Positions 8,081-17,667 are shown, numbered from the stretch's first letter. The stretch is DNA of 64,000 bases from Pseudomonadota bacterium (GCA_023386155.1 JAEWKH010000012.1:39186-103185), one strand, 5' to 3'. A program made the numbers and translations. The notes: generated by a model not told the origin, from the sequence alone.

Positions 8081-9370
8081 TCAGCGGGACCGGAACTCTC
8101 GGGCCGCATCGCTGGCCTGGTAGCCCCAATAGGTTAGCTGAACCGCAGCTCGGCCGAAGATGCCGCCATTCCATGTCAGGCCGAAAGGTGCGAAAAGGCG
8201 ATAGCGGTCGCTGTCGCCGAGAATTGCATCCGCAATCACCATCCCCCCGATCGTGGTGGTGTTCATGCCGTGACCGCCGAAGGCCGTACAGTACCAGACA
8301 CCCGGCTTCCATTGGCCGATCTGGGGCATCAGGTGGCGGGCATAGGACATGAGGCCCGACCAGGCGATCTCCACCTTCACGCCTGACAGCTGCGGATAGG
8401 TCGTCACCATCTCGCGCCTGAGCAGGTCTGCAATGTCGCGCGGGTCGGTCGTCCGCGTGGTGATGCGTCCGCCCCACAGGATGCGGCTGCCGTCATCGAC
8501 GAGCCTGTAATAGTCCCCTGCCCGCCGATCATCGAGAATGGCGGCCCGCGTGCGGATGGCGCTCTGCACCAGTTCCGGCGCCTGCTCGGTCAACAGGACG
8601 TAAGTGGCAATGGGGAGATAGGACTTCTTGAGAGCCGGCAACAATGAGGTCGTATAGCCACCTGTTGCGAAGATCACGTGTTCCGCGTGGATCTCCGCAG
8701 CCTGAGTCCGCACGAGCTTCCGCGCGCCATCAAGTTCGGCAGATACTGCAGGCGAGCTCTCATGAATAGCTGCACCGAGATATTCGGCCTCAGTCGCCAA
8801 TGCGCGCGCATAGTTCAACGGGTGAAAGTGAAAAGCATCTTCATCGAGAATCGCTTCCTGGTACTTCGATGAAACAAATAGTTCTCTCACTTCATCGCGA
8901 GGAAGGTAGCGAAGCTTCGATCCGAACAAGCGCTGATACCGCTCGCAGGTTACGCGCAAGGAACCTCGCGTATCGTAGCGTACGGCCTTCACGATCCCAG
9001 GAACGAGATCCGCTCCTTTGATGGCAAAGTCTTCAACAAGGTCGCGAATGACCGCGACGCCTTCCATCGACAGCCGATAGAGTTCGTGTGCGTGATTGGT
9101 ACCGACGCGCCGCTCGATGGCAGCGAGGCTCGTTGCGAAACCTGCCGAAACAAAGCCGCCATTGCGGCCGGAGGCACCCCAGGCGATCCTGTTCGCTTCG
9201 AGCAGAACCACGGAGCGCCCGCCGCGGGCTAGCGCCCAGGCGGCCGTCAGGCCGGCCAGTCCGCCCCCGACGATGCAGACATCCGCCTCGATGCGGCCCA
9301 CCGCCTGCGGATAGGTCCCAGACGTGGCCGCGGTACGGCTGTAGTAGGTATCGATATAGGCGGGCTGCAT
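8081..9370 (-). CDS. FAD-dependent amine/amino-acid oxidase (DAO family, PuuB-like)
   Basis: A 429-residue flavoprotein with the dinucleotide-binding motif VCIVGGGLAGL at about residues 31-41 followed by the helix and ELE-type acid (VVLLEANRIAWGASGRNGGF), and the C-terminal FAD-contact region GVWYCTAFGGHGMNTTTIGG. The layout is that of the D-amino-acid oxidase family and closest in general form to gamma-glutamylputrescine oxidase. The true substrate is not shown by the sequence. It ends ten bases before the msrC start on the same strand side and may be cotranscribed with it. Confidence 0.85.
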   Translation of the reverse strand: MQPAYIDTYYSRTAATSGTYPQAVGRIEADVCIVGGGLAGLTAAWALARGGRSVVLLEANRIAWGASGRNGGFVSAGFATSLAAIERRVGTNHAHELYRLSMEGVAVIRDLVEDFAIKGADLVPGIVKAVRYDTRGSLRVTCERYQRLFGSKLRYLPRDEVRELFVSSKYQEAILDEDAFHFHPLNYARALATEAEYLGAAIHESSPAVSAELDGARKLVRTQAAEIHAEHVIFATGGYTTSLLPALKKSYLPIATYVLLTEQAPELVQSAIRTRAAILDDRRAGDYYRLVDDGSRILWGGRITTRTTDPRDIADLLRREMVTTYPQLSGVKVEIAWSGLMSYARHLMPQIGQWKPGVWYCTAFGGHGMNTTTIGGMVIADAILGDSDRYRLFAPFGLTWNGGIFGRAAVQLTYWGYQASDAAREFRSR

Positions 9371-9379
9371 GTCAGAGGA

Positions 9380-9877
9380 TCAAAGTGGGAACTCGGAGGA
9401 CTTGAGATAGATCCCGGCGAGCGTCTCGCAGCCCTCGCGATCCTCTTCGTCGAACCGGTTCGGGCTGGGGCTGTCGAGATCGAGCACGCCCAGAACTTTG
9501 CCGTCCTTGATGAGAGGGACGACGAGTTCGGAGCGGGAGGCGCTGTCGCAGGCGATGTGGCCCGGAAAGGCGAAGACGTCCGGCACCAGGATGGATTCCT
9601 TCCGTTCCACCGCCGTGCCGCACACGCCCCGCCCGACCGCGATGCGGACACAGGCCGTCTTGCCCTGGAAAGGACCGAGAACGAGTTCCGGCCCCCGCAT
9701 GAAGTAGAACCCGGCCCAGTTCAGATCGGGCATGAACTGGTAGATCAGGGCCGACATGTTGGCCGCATTCGCAATCGCATCCGGCTCACCTTCCAGAAGG
9801 CCGGAGAGCTGTTGGGCAAGGGAGGCGTAGAAGTCCCGCTTGCTGTCGGAGATGGGAATGTCTTTGACTTCGAACAT
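9380..9877 (-). CDS. msrC: Free methionine-(R)-sulfoxide reductase (GAF domain)
   Basis: A 165-residue single GAF-domain protein. Three cysteines at 76, 86 and 110, in the contexts GKTACVRIAVGRGVCGTA and GHIACDSASRSE, keep the exact spacing (10 and 24) of the catalytic and resolving cysteines of the E. coli enzyme. It reduces free methionine-R-sulfoxide using thioredoxin, a cytoplasmic repair and scavenging role. AAGGAGA precedes the ATG. Confidence 0.92.
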   Translation of the reverse strand: MFEVKDIPISDSKRDFYASLAQQLSGLLEGEPDAIANAANMSALIYQFMPDLNWAGFYFMRGPELVLGPFQGKTACVRIAVGRGVCGTAVERKESILVPDVFAFPGHIACDSASRSELVVPLIKDGKVLGVLDLDSPSPNRFDEEDREGCETLAGIYLKSSEFPL

Positions 9878-9919
9878 GGGATTCTCCTTAGGTTTCTCGG
9901 GTCCGCTTGTCCAGGCGCC

Positions 9920-11731
9920 CTACTCGGCGGCCATGCCGGGCCGAGGAGCCTTGGCCAGGTCCAAGCCCTGGTGGTCGCAGAGCCGGCGGTAGAGGCCGCC
10001 CTTGCGATAGAGGGTCAGGTGATCGCCTTCCTCCACCATCCGCCCCTTGTCGAAGACAAGGATGCGGTCGAGCGCCCGCACGGTCGAGAGGCGGTGCGCG
10101 ATCACGATGGATGTACGCCCCACCATGAGCCGCTCCATCGCCTGCTGGATCAGCACCTCCGATTCCGAATCGAGCGCCGAGGTCGCCTCGTCGAGGATCA
10201 GGACGGGCGCATCGGCCAGGAAGGCGCGCGCGATGGCGACCCGCTGGCGCTCGCCGCCCGAGAGCTTCACGCCACGCTCGCCTACGAGCGTGGAATAGCC
10301 CTTGGGCAGGCTCATGATGAAGTCGTGAGCGTTGGCGAGCCGCGCCGCGCGCTCGATCTCCGCCATGCCCGCGCCGGGCCGCCCATAGGCGATGTTCTCC
10401 GCCAATGTGCGATGGAACAGGATCGGCTCCTGCTGCACGATGGCGATCTGGGAACGCAGGGACGCCTGCTCGGCCTGGGCGATGTTCTGCCCGTCGATCA
10501 GGATCTGCCCGTCCGTCACATCGTAGAGACGCTGGATCAGCTTGACGAGAGTCGTCTTGCCTGATCCCGAGGGCCCCACGAGGCCGACGCGCTCACCCGC
10601 CCGGATCGTGAGGGACAGATCCCGGTAGAGCGGCGTGTCGTGTCCGGCGTAGTGGAAGGTGACACGATCGAATGCGACCTCGCCGCGCGAGATGCGGATC
10701 GGCCTCGCACCGGCACGATCCGGCACGCCGATGCGCTCGCGGTGGATCTCGACGAGTTCCTCCATGTCGTTCACCGAACGGCGCAGGTTGTTAATGTGCA
10801 TGCCGACATCGCGCAGGTAGCCGTGGATCACGAAATAGGTCGTGAGCACGTAGGCAAGATCGCCCGGCGTTGCCCGGTCACGCCACCACAGCCAGATCGC
10901 CGTGCCGATGATGGCCGCCCGGATGCCGAGCAGCGCAACGAACTGCACCGTGCCGCTGTTGGTGCCGCGCTGCCAGACGCGCCGCGTGCGGCTCTGCCAC
11001 TTGCCCAGCACCCAGGTGAGACGCCTGTCCTCGCGGAGTTCGGCACCGAAAGCCTTGACGACCGGATTGCAGCTCAGGGCATCGGCCAGGGTCCCGCCGA
11101 CCCGCGTGTCCCAGGCGTTGGCCAGCCGGGCCGCAGGCGCCACGTAGAGGGTTGCCAGGAACCCTGTCATGACGATGTAGGCGAGCGCGCTCAATCCGAT
11201 GACGAGTCCCATCACCGGCCAGCGCAGCCCGAGCACGATCATCGAGCCGGCCAGCACCGTAAGCGAGGGCAGCAGCGCCAAGAGAAGCGTGTCGTGCATG
11301 AGGTCGAGCGCCCACATGCCGCGCGTGATCTTGCGCACGGTCGAGCCCGCGAACGAATTGGCATGCCAGTCGGTCGAGAAGCGCTGGACGCGGGCGAAAG
11401 CATCCTGCGCCACGCGTCCCATGACCCGCAGCGTCAGCTCCACGATGCCGTAGAAGGCGAGGTGCCGCATGACGATCATGAGCAGGCCGAGACCCGTCAT
11501 GAAGCCGAAGGCAACGAGCGCGGCATGGAGGGCAGCCTCCCGATCGTCGCCGCCCATCGCGATGGCATCGACGAGGCGTCCCGCGAAAACGGGCATGAAC
11601 ACATCAGCAAGGGTCGAGACCATCATGGTCACAACGATCAGCACCACGTAACGCGGCTCTTCGCGCCAGTGGCCGAACGTGAATTTCAGGACATCGCGGG
11701 TGGCGTCCCCGCTCTTCTTCTGCTGGTTCAT
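9920..11731 (-). CDS. ABC exporter, fused membrane and ATPase domains
   Basis: The 603-residue half-transporter has an N-terminal six-helix exporter domain (about 1-330) and a C-terminal nucleotide-binding domain with Walker A GPSGSGKTT (about 382-390), a Q-loop (IVQQEPILF), signature LSGGERQR and Walker B LILDEATSALD. It would work as a homodimer in the inner membrane. Substrate specificity is not apparent; the family is usually annotated as lipid, drug or peptide exporter. Confidence 0.9.
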   Translation of the reverse strand: MNQQKKSGDATRDVLKFTFGHWREEPRYVVLIVVTMMVSTLADVFMPVFAGRLVDAIAMGGDDREAALHAALVAFGFMTGLGLLMIVMRHLAFYGIVELTLRVMGRVAQDAFARVQRFSTDWHANSFAGSTVRKITRGMWALDLMHDTLLLALLPSLTVLAGSMIVLGLRWPVMGLVIGLSALAYIVMTGFLATLYVAPAARLANAWDTRVGGTLADALSCNPVVKAFGAELREDRRLTWVLGKWQSRTRRVWQRGTNSGTVQFVALLGIRAAIIGTAIWLWWRDRATPGDLAYVLTTYFVIHGYLRDVGMHINNLRRSVNDMEELVEIHRERIGVPDRAGARPIRISRGEVAFDRVTFHYAGHDTPLYRDLSLTIRAGERVGLVGPSGSGKTTLVKLIQRLYDVTDGQILIDGQNIAQAEQASLRSQIAIVQQEPILFHRTLAENIAYGRPGAGMAEIERAARLANAHDFIMSLPKGYSTLVGERGVKLSGGERQRVAIARAFLADAPVLILDEATSALDSESEVLIQQAMERLMVGRTSIVIAHRLSTVRALDRILVFDKGRMVEEGDHLTLYRKGGLYRRLCDHQGLDLAKAPRPGMAAE

Positions 11732-12031
11732 GTAAGCGAACAGGCAGCGCTCGGAGCGCGTACCTCTCCCGGAATTTTGAGGAGCGACAGGAGGGACGCA
11801 TACTCACAGCGCCCAATGCCGCTCGAACATCATCGATTGTGAAAGCTTGGTAAGGTTTGCCGGGCCCTGGAGCCCCGCCTGATCCGACCTAAAGTCCGGA
11901 CACGGGAGGAACGTTCAGCAAGCGCATATAAGCCATGCAGTCCTCCCTCTCTAGAAATTAAACCTAGCGCCAAGGTAATGCAGTTCGCTCAACTTGGCAA
12001 CCGCAGTTTTGTTACAACCCGGTCCGGGCCT
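11732..12031. other. Intergenic stretch between MOSC gene and ABC exporter
   Basis: These 300 bases carry the 3' flank of the MOSC gene and presumably the promoter of the ABC exporter. No gene, strong hairpin or repeat was noticed. Confidence 0.5.
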
Positions 12032-12574
12032 TCATACAACTTCGAGCCGGCGGCGCAGTCCGGACGGCAATTCCATCCGAATAGCATCGCCCAATCTCAC
12101 TTCTCCGCCTTCGAGGACGATCGCCATGACGCCCGACTTGCGGACGAGATTTCCGTGCTCGTCCTTGCCGAGCACGGCCTTCATGAGACCTTTCTGGAAG
12201 CGGTCGATCTGGACGCAGGGGTTGCGCAACCCCGTCACCTCGACCACGGCGCTCTCACCGATATGCAGGCGGGTCCCTGCCGGCAGGCCGAGGAGGTCGA
12301 TGCCGCGCGTGGTCACGTTCTCGCCCATTTCGCCGGCAGACACATGGAAGCCCGCCTCGCGCAGCTCGTCGTGCAGTTCGGCATGAATCAGGTGGACCTG
12401 CCGCAGGTTCGGCTGGCTCGGGTCCTTGGCCACCCGCGAGCGATGCTTGACCGTGGTGCCGAGATGCGCGTCCCCCTCGACGCCGAGACCGGCCAGGAGG
12501 CGGATGACGTCCCGATTGGGCTTGCTGAAGCTGTGGCTGGGGCTGCTGCTCACCGCCGTGACGATTGCCTGCAT
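12032..12574 (-). CDS. MOSC domain protein
   Basis: A 180-residue protein made almost wholly of one MOSC domain, with the motifs VSSSPSHSFSKP, GVEGDAHLG, RQVHLI and GENVTTRGIDLLGLPAGTRLHIG. MOSC domains are molybdenum-cofactor sulfurase C-terminal domains that handle sulfur or bind molybdenum cofactor; stand-alone members are usually of unassigned substrate. It is the last gene of a four-gene minus-strand run starting at 14835. Confidence 0.88.
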   Translation of the reverse strand: MQAIVTAVSSSPSHSFSKPNRDVIRLLAGLGVEGDAHLGTTVKHRSRVAKDPSQPNLRQVHLIHAELHDELREAGFHVSAGEMGENVTTRGIDLLGLPAGTRLHIGESAVVEVTGLRNPCVQIDRFQKGLMKAVLGKDEHGNLVRKSGVMAIVLEGGEVRLGDAIRMELPSGLRRRLEVV

Positions 12575-12616
12575 GACTAAGACTGCCCCTCTCCGTCCAT
12601 GACTGATCTTGTAGCG

Positions 12617-13066
12617 TCAGAGGACCGTCAGATCCACCGTCTCGAAGCCTCTTTCGGAGAGGCGCTGTGCCAGCACGCGGCGGTGGCAATTGGCCGGGTC
12701 GCGCTCGAAACAGAGAAGGCAGACAGGCTCGACCCGCGCCAGCGCCTCCAGTTCCCGAAAGGCCTCCTGGGCCGGTTCGGTCGACAGGACCTCGTCGCAA
12801 TAGATCCGGCGCATGAGGTCGCCGTCACCGGCCCGTGCCGCCTGGCGCCCCTCCTTCGGCGTGCCGAGCTGGATGAAATGCCGGTAGCCGATGTCCTGGT
12901 TCGCCAAGGCGTCGCGCAGGGCCGACTTGGAGAAGCCGCGCTTGCGCGAAAGGGCGACGGCGCGCACGTCCGCGAGGGTCGTGACGCCTGCATCCTTCAA
13001 GGTGACGAGGAAGCGGTCCACGTCCGCTCCCTCATATCCGATAGTAAAAACCCGCGGCCTCGCCAT
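12617..13066 (-). CDS. DUF488 family protein
   Basis: A 149-residue protein with the family signature VFTIGYEGADVDRFLVTLKD, the basic SRKRGFSKSALRDAL helix region and the C-terminal cysteine motif PVCLLCFERDPANCHRRVLA. The conserved charged and cysteine residues suggest a nucleic-acid- or metal-related role, but none is established. It lies nine bases after the next gene upstream on the minus strand and is very likely cotranscribed. Confidence 0.85.
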   Translation of the reverse strand: MARPRVFTIGYEGADVDRFLVTLKDAGVTTLADVRAVALSRKRGFSKSALRDALANQDIGYRHFIQLGTPKEGRQAARAGDGDLMRRIYCDEVLSTEPAQEAFRELEALARVEPVCLLCFERDPANCHRRVLAQRLSERGFETVDLTVL

Positions 13067-13075
13067 GCCGCCAAG

Positions 13076-13651
13076 TTACATGGACGGTTGAGGATGTCGA
13101 GGCGGTTCCGGTTGCGTATAGGGCCGCAGGGCTTCAGGTGTGCGGAAGTCCCTCGGCACCTCGAAATCCCGTGCCGCCCCATGGCTCTGCCCGATCCCGC
13201 GCGGATAGCCGGTTCGGTTGGAATAATCCTGCATCGGCGGCAGGGGATGCGGGCTTTCCCGGCTCAGGGTCTGGGCGCAATAGACGTCCAGCGCGGTCAC
13301 GCCGGCCACGGCCGCCATGGCGATGCCGACATTGCCCTTCTTCGGGTTGTTGCCCTCGAGAGCCGTCGCCAGCGTTGCAAGATCGAGCCCATCGCCGGCG
13401 ACCCGCCCCCAGATCCACGGGGTCGGATCTCTTGACGCCAGAATGCCGATCCCGGTCGCGATCTCGCGCACGCCATAGCCGGCGATCAGCCCTTCCTGCC
13501 CTTTCATGCCGAGAGCTCGGGCCAAGGCGCGAGGCGCCGCGATCTCGGCGATGCCGAGCGCGATGGAAAACAGGCCGAGCCCACGGGCCAGGGTGTCCGT
13601 TGCCGTGTCGGCGTGACCACGGCGGCGCGTTCTTTCGGTTTCGTAGCGCAT
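13076..13651 (-). CDS. Small membrane protein of the cyclase/dehydrase-associated type
   Basis: A 191-residue protein with several hydrophobic segments between residues 20 and 130 (GLGLFSIALGIAEIAAPRAL, EIATGIGILA, VGIAMAAVAGVTALDVY) and a proline-rich hydrophilic C terminus. Similar segments are found in proteins annotated as cyclase/dehydrase in related bacteria, where they precede an SRPBCC domain; that domain is absent here. It sits 11 bases after the alcohol dehydrogenase gene. Function unknown. Confidence 0.65.
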   Translation of the reverse strand: MRYETERTRRRGHADTATDTLARGLGLFSIALGIAEIAAPRALARALGMKGQEGLIAGYGVREIATGIGILASRDPTPWIWGRVAGDGLDLATLATALEGNNPKKGNVGIAMAAVAGVTALDVYCAQTLSRESPHPLPPMQDYSNRTGYPRGIGQSHGAARDFEVPRDFRTPEALRPYTQPEPPRHPQPSM

Positions 13652-13662
13652 GATCTCACCTA

Positions 13663-14835
13663 TCAGGGTTTGATGACGACCTTGACGCAGCCGTCCTGCT
13701 TGTCACGGAAGACCTTGTACATGTCAGGCCCCTCGTCGAGGGACACCGTATGGGTGATGACGAAGGACGGATCGATCTGCCCTTCCTCGATGCGGCGCAG
13801 GAGGTCGTCGGTCCAGCGGTTCACATGCGTCTGGCCCGTGCGGATGGTGAGACCCTTGTTCATGATTGCACCGAAGGGGATCTTGTCGAGCAGGCCGCCA
13901 TAGACGCCTGGAACCGACAGGGTTCCGGCAGGGCGGCAGACATAGGCCATCTCGCGCAGCACATGCGGACGGTCGGTTTCCATCATCGTCGCCTGCTTCA
14001 CCCGGTCATACATGGCATCCACGGTGCCGGCGGCATGGGCCTCCATGCCGACCGCGTCGATGCACTTCTCCGGGCCTTTCCCGTTGGTCAGTTCGTTGAG
14101 GCGCTCGATCACGCTCTCCTCGTCGAAGTTGATCGTGATGGCGCCCCCTGCCTCGGCCATGGCAAGGCGCTCGGGAACCCGATCGATCACGACGACCTGC
14201 TTGGCGCCGAGGAGAACGGCGCTGCGGATCGCCATCTGGCCCACGGGTCCCGCACCCCAGATGGCGACCGTGTCGGTCGGCTGGATGTCGCACTGCACCG
14301 CCGCCTGCCATCCGGTCGGGAAGATATCGCTCAGGAAGAGAAGCTTTTCATCCGGGATGCCACCCGGCACCTTGATGTGGGTGGCATCGGCGAACGGAAC
14401 ACGCAGGTATTCCGCCTGTCCACCGGCATAGCCGCCCGTCAGGTGCGTATAGCCGAACAAACCTGCCGTCGTATGGCCGAAGGCCTTGGCCGCGATATGG
14501 CCGTTGCGGTTCGTCCGCTCGCAGACCGAGAAATTGCCGCGCTTGCACTGGTCGCACTCGCCGCAGATGATGGTGAAGGGGATCACCACCCGGTCTCCGA
14601 CCTTGAGCTTGCCCTTGGACTCGGCGCCAACCTCGACGACCTCGCCCATGGTCTCGTGACCCATGATGTCACCGGATTTCATGCCGGGCATGAAATGGTC
14701 GTAGAGGTGGAGATCCGAGCCGCAGATGGCGCAGCTCGTCACCTTGATGATCGCGTCGCGCGGGTGCTCGATCTGCGGATCGGGAACCGAATCGCAACGG
14801 ATATCGGTGGTGCCATGCCAAACAAGCGCCTTCAT
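13663..14835 (-). CDS. Zinc-dependent alcohol dehydrogenase, formaldehyde-dehydrogenase-like
   Basis: A 390-residue medium-chain dehydrogenase. Catalytic-zinc ligands C38 and H60-E61 (CAICGSDLH, GHE) and the structural-zinc set C91, C94, C97 and C105 are all present; the NAD-binding site is the GAGPVGQMA motif. Overall pattern resembles glutathione-independent formaldehyde dehydrogenases. It leads a minus-strand run with the membrane protein, DUF488 and MOSC genes. Substrate is uncertain. Confidence 0.88.
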   Translation of the reverse strand: MKALVWHGTTDIRCDSVPDPQIEHPRDAIIKVTSCAICGSDLHLYDHFMPGMKSGDIMGHETMGEVVEVGAESKGKLKVGDRVVIPFTIICGECDQCKRGNFSVCERTNRNGHIAAKAFGHTTAGLFGYTHLTGGYAGGQAEYLRVPFADATHIKVPGGIPDEKLLFLSDIFPTGWQAAVQCDIQPTDTVAIWGAGPVGQMAIRSAVLLGAKQVVVIDRVPERLAMAEAGGAITINFDEESVIERLNELTNGKGPEKCIDAVGMEAHAAGTVDAMYDRVKQATMMETDRPHVLREMAYVCRPAGTLSVPGVYGGLLDKIPFGAIMNKGLTIRTGQTHVNRWTDDLLRRIEEGQIDPSFVITHTVSLDEGPDMYKVFRDKQDGCVKVVIKP

Positions 14836-14947
14836 CGAAATCTCCTCACATGCCGGAAAAGGGTCAGGCTCCGCCGCTCGACCGCTTCGTCAGAGGAAAG
14901 ACTTCTTGAAGGGCCGTGTGTTCCCTCAAGCCGGTAAAAACTGCCCG

Positions 14948-15394
14948 TTACCCCACCGATTCCAGGGGCTGCACGTGCTCCGGCAGACTTCGGATGAGAT
15001 CGGCGAGCGCCGGCTCCAGAACCTGATGCGCCGCCTCCTCCACCTCGAACCAGCGGGCCTGGCGCTGTCCTTTCTCGCGCCAGGACTTGAGCTGCTTGGA
15101 GACCTCGAGCGGATAGACGTTGACCCGGCACAGATCGAAATGCGCGGCGCGACGCTTCCAGTAATCGTAGGAGCCGAGGGGCTTGTTCCTGATCTCGCCC
15201 TTGACGCCGGCCTCCTCCTCAGCCTCCTGCGCGGCCGCCTTGTGGGGCTTCTTGCCCTTCATGGGCCAGCCTTTCGGAATGAGCCAGCGCTTGGTCTCCC
15301 GCGATGTGACGAGGAGAACCTCGACCTTTCCATCCTTGATCCGGAAGGGGAGCGCCGCAACCTGGCTGAGTTCTTCTTTTGGGATCCGGGTCAT
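14948..15394 (-). CDS. NUDIX hydrolase
   Basis: A 148-residue NUDIX domain protein with a Nudix box around residues 48-70 (GKKPHKAAAQEAEEEAGVKG) that carries the EAxEEAG metal-binding acids. Such enzymes cleave nucleoside diphosphates linked to another group. The small size and WLIPKGWP segment resemble diadenosine- or inositol-polyphosphate-type hydrolases, but the substrate is not assigned. Confidence 0.9.
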   Translation of the reverse strand: MTRIPKEELSQVAALPFRIKDGKVEVLLVTSRETKRWLIPKGWPMKGKKPHKAAAQEAEEEAGVKGEIRNKPLGSYDYWKRRAAHFDLCRVNVYPLEVSKQLKSWREKGQRQARWFEVEEAAHQVLEPALADLIRSLPEHVQPLESVG

Positions 15395-15589
15395 TCGACG
15401 AGAGTAGAATTCCTAGCAGGATAGTTTGTAACGTAGATGATTTGAGCCGGCTAAGGAAGAGGGAATTCACAAGGAGGCGGGAAGGCCGATGGCTTCCGGT
15501 CTCATACGATTTTCCATCCTCTCAAAAGCCCATGACCGCCGCATAACAGCGCAAGCCCCGATTTTGATCCCGAAGGATGCCCCGACACG

Positions 15590-16384
15590 ATGACGACCGA
15601 TAGCCTGGATATGAGATTTGCCGCCGCCTGCGCCATCGCCCGGGAGGCGGGCGTGCTGGCGCGCAAGCGCTTCCTGGAAAGGCCGCGCTCGCAGCGGCCG
15701 GACTTCAAGGGCCCGCAGGACTTTCTCACGGCCACGGATGCGGAGGTGGAGGAATTGATCCGGACCCGCCTGAGCGGGCTGTTTCCTGCCGACTCCTTCT
15801 TCGGCGAGGAGGGCGGCGGCTCCTTCGAGCGGGACGTATGGGTGGTGGACCCCATCGACGGAACGGCAAATTTCGCCCGCGGCATCCCGCATTTCGCCAT
15901 CTCCATCGCGTTCGTGCGCGAAGGGAGGGTCGAGATCGGGGTGATCTATGATGTGATGCATGCGGAGCTCTACACGGCGCAACGCGGCCGGGGAGCTACC
16001 CTCAACGGCGAGGCGATCCGGGTCAGCGGCCTTGGCCATATGAACCAGGCGACCGTGGAAGCGGGCTGGTCCTCGCGGCTGCCGCCCGAGCCCTATATCG
16101 CCGTGGTCGACAGGCTGAAGGCAGCGGGCGCCAATGTGCGCCGCGCAGGATCGGGAACGCTCGGCCTGGCTTACGTCGCGGATGGCCGCATCGATGCCTA
16201 TTGCGAGCTCCACATCAATTCCTGGGATGTCCTGGCCGGTCTCCTGATCATCGAAGAAGCGGGCGGCTGGACCAACAACTTCCTGGCCAAGGACGGCCTC
16301 AGGAAGGGCAATCCTGTTCTGGCCTGCACTCCGGAACTGGCCGAGGCCCTCATCCAGGCCACCGGGATCGCGCGAGATCCTTGA
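15590..16384 (+). CDS. Inositol monophosphatase family phosphatase
   Basis: A 264-residue enzyme with the family's metal-binding motifs: GEEGGG near residue 67, DPIDGTANF with D87, and the C-terminal WDVLAGLLIIEEAGG. The fold dephosphorylates inositol monophosphate, histidinol phosphate or 3'-phosphoadenosine phosphate depending on the member; the precise substrate cannot be read off here. The gene precedes the iron importer, but over 100 bases separate them. Confidence 0.88.
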   Translation: MTTDSLDMRFAAACAIAREAGVLARKRFLERPRSQRPDFKGPQDFLTATDAEVEELIRTRLSGLFPADSFFGEEGGGSFERDVWVVDPIDGTANFARGIPHFAISIAFVREGRVEIGVIYDVMHAELYTAQRGRGATLNGEAIRVSGLGHMNQATVEAGWSSRLPPEPYIAVVDRLKAAGANVRRAGSGTLGLAYVADGRIDAYCELHINSWDVLAGLLIIEEAGGWTNNFLAKDGLRKGNPVLACTPELAEALIQATGIARDP

Positions 16385-16504
16385 AGCCCCATCTTATTCT
16401 AAAGATTCGGCTTTGAAGCGCCGGAGAGGCTCTTGACCTGCCGTCGCAATGAGGAGAGCTTAGCCGACCAATCAATAACAGTACTACACCTTGGGAGGAT
16501 AAAA

Positions 16505-17551
16505 ATGAATCTGAAGAAGACTTTCGTTGCGGCAACCATGCTGGCGGGAACCATGTCGGCCCTGTCCTTCATGTCCGCGGGAGCAGCCCAGGCGCAGGGT
16601 GCGCTGGTCATGTATTGCGGCGTGCAGGAAGAATGGTGCCGCGCCATGACGACCGCCTTCGAGCGCGAGACGGGCATCAAGGTCTCCATGACCCGCAAGA
16701 GCGCAGGCGAGGTCTACGCCCAGGTCAAGGCGGAGGCTGCCAATCCTCGCGCGGACATCTGGTGGGGCGGCACGGGCGATCCGCACATGCAGGCGGCGGA
16801 AGAGGGAATCACCGAGGAATACAAGTCGCCGAAGATGGGCGAGCTGCAGGACTGGGCCGTGCGCCAGTGGGAGCAGTCCAAGGGCCGCACCGTCGGCATC
16901 TACTCGGGCGCGCTCGGCTTCGGCTACAACACGGACCTGGTCAAATCCAACAACATCCCAGAGCCGAAGTGCTGGGCGGACCTGCTCAAGCCCGAGCTGA
17001 AGGACGAGGTTCAGGTGGCGGATCCGAACTCGTCCGGCACGGCCTACACGCTGCTCGCCACCATCGTGCAGATCATGGGCGAAGACAAAGGCTTCGAGTA
17101 CCTCAAGGCTCTGCATAAGAACATCAACCAGTACACCAAGTCTGGCGCCGCTCCCGCCAAGGCGATGGCCCTCGGCGAGACGACCGCCGGCATCGCCTTC
17201 ATGCACGACATCGTAACGATGGTCGTCGACAAGGCTCCGGTGAAGGTGGTCGCACCTTGCGAGGGAACGGGCTACGAGATCGGCTCCATGTCGATCATCA
17301 AGGGCGCGAAGAACCTGGACAATGCCAAGAAGTTCTACGACTGGGCGCTTAGCGCCGATGCGCAGAAGCTGGGTGCGGAAGCCAAGTCTTACCAGGTGCC
17401 GTCGAACAAGAACACGCCGGTTCCCCCGCAGGCCCCCAAGCTCACCGACATCAAGCTGATCAATTTCGACTTCGCGAAATACGGCTCCTCGGCCGAGCGC
17501 AAGCGCCTCCTGTCCAAGTGGGACAACGAGGTCAAGAACCTGCCGAAATAG
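16505..17551 (+). CDS. ABC importer substrate-binding protein, ferric iron type
   Basis: From the ATG at 16505 (strong GGGAGG upstream) the 348-residue protein has a signal peptide (MNLKKTFVAATMLAGTMSAL, cleavage near AQAQG) and the type-2 periplasmic binding fold of the FbpA/FutA group: LVMYCGVQEEWCRAM, ANPRADIWWGG, TVGIYSGALGFGYN, PNSSGTAYTLLA. The partner permease and ATPase follow. The alternative substrates in this group are phosphonate-like compounds (AfuA/PhnS), so iron is probable rather than proven. Confidence 0.88.
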   Translation: MNLKKTFVAATMLAGTMSALSFMSAGAAQAQGALVMYCGVQEEWCRAMTTAFERETGIKVSMTRKSAGEVYAQVKAEAANPRADIWWGGTGDPHMQAAEEGITEEYKSPKMGELQDWAVRQWEQSKGRTVGIYSGALGFGYNTDLVKSNNIPEPKCWADLLKPELKDEVQVADPNSSGTAYTLLATIVQIMGEDKGFEYLKALHKNINQYTKSGAAPAKAMALGETTAGIAFMHDIVTMVVDKAPVKVVAPCEGTGYEIGSMSIIKGAKNLDNAKKFYDWALSADAQKLGAEAKSYQVPSNKNTPVPPQAPKLTDIKLINFDFAKYGSSAERKRLLSKWDNEVKNLPK

Positions 17552-17570
17552 TCGCTAAGGCTTGAAACAT

Positions 17571-17604
17571 GCGTCGGCGAAGCTGTATTCCGCTTCGCCG
17601 ACGC
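17571..17604 (+). terminator. Intercistronic stem-loop after the binding-protein gene
   Basis: GCGTCGGCGAAGC and GCTTCGCCGACGC form a perfect 13-bp stem with an 8-base loop, 20 bases after the stop codon. There is no T-tract, so it is better read as a partial terminator or mRNA-stabilising stem that raises the level of binding protein over permease, as in many importer operons. Confidence 0.7.
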
Positions 17605-17667
17605 GTACCTTTATCCTGATCATAGTGAAGACCGGGCTCTGAACCGGTCGTGAGGCGAGAACAGAAG

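Noticed and set aside
10640..11842. 400-codon open frame opposite the ABC exporter
   Set aside because: Rich in H, R, D and Q with no domain, and antisense to a transporter with full Walker motifs.
17650..17667. GTG at 17650 as permease start
   Set aside because: It would add a charged MRREQK tail before a hydrophobic start; the ATG at 17668 fits the family better.
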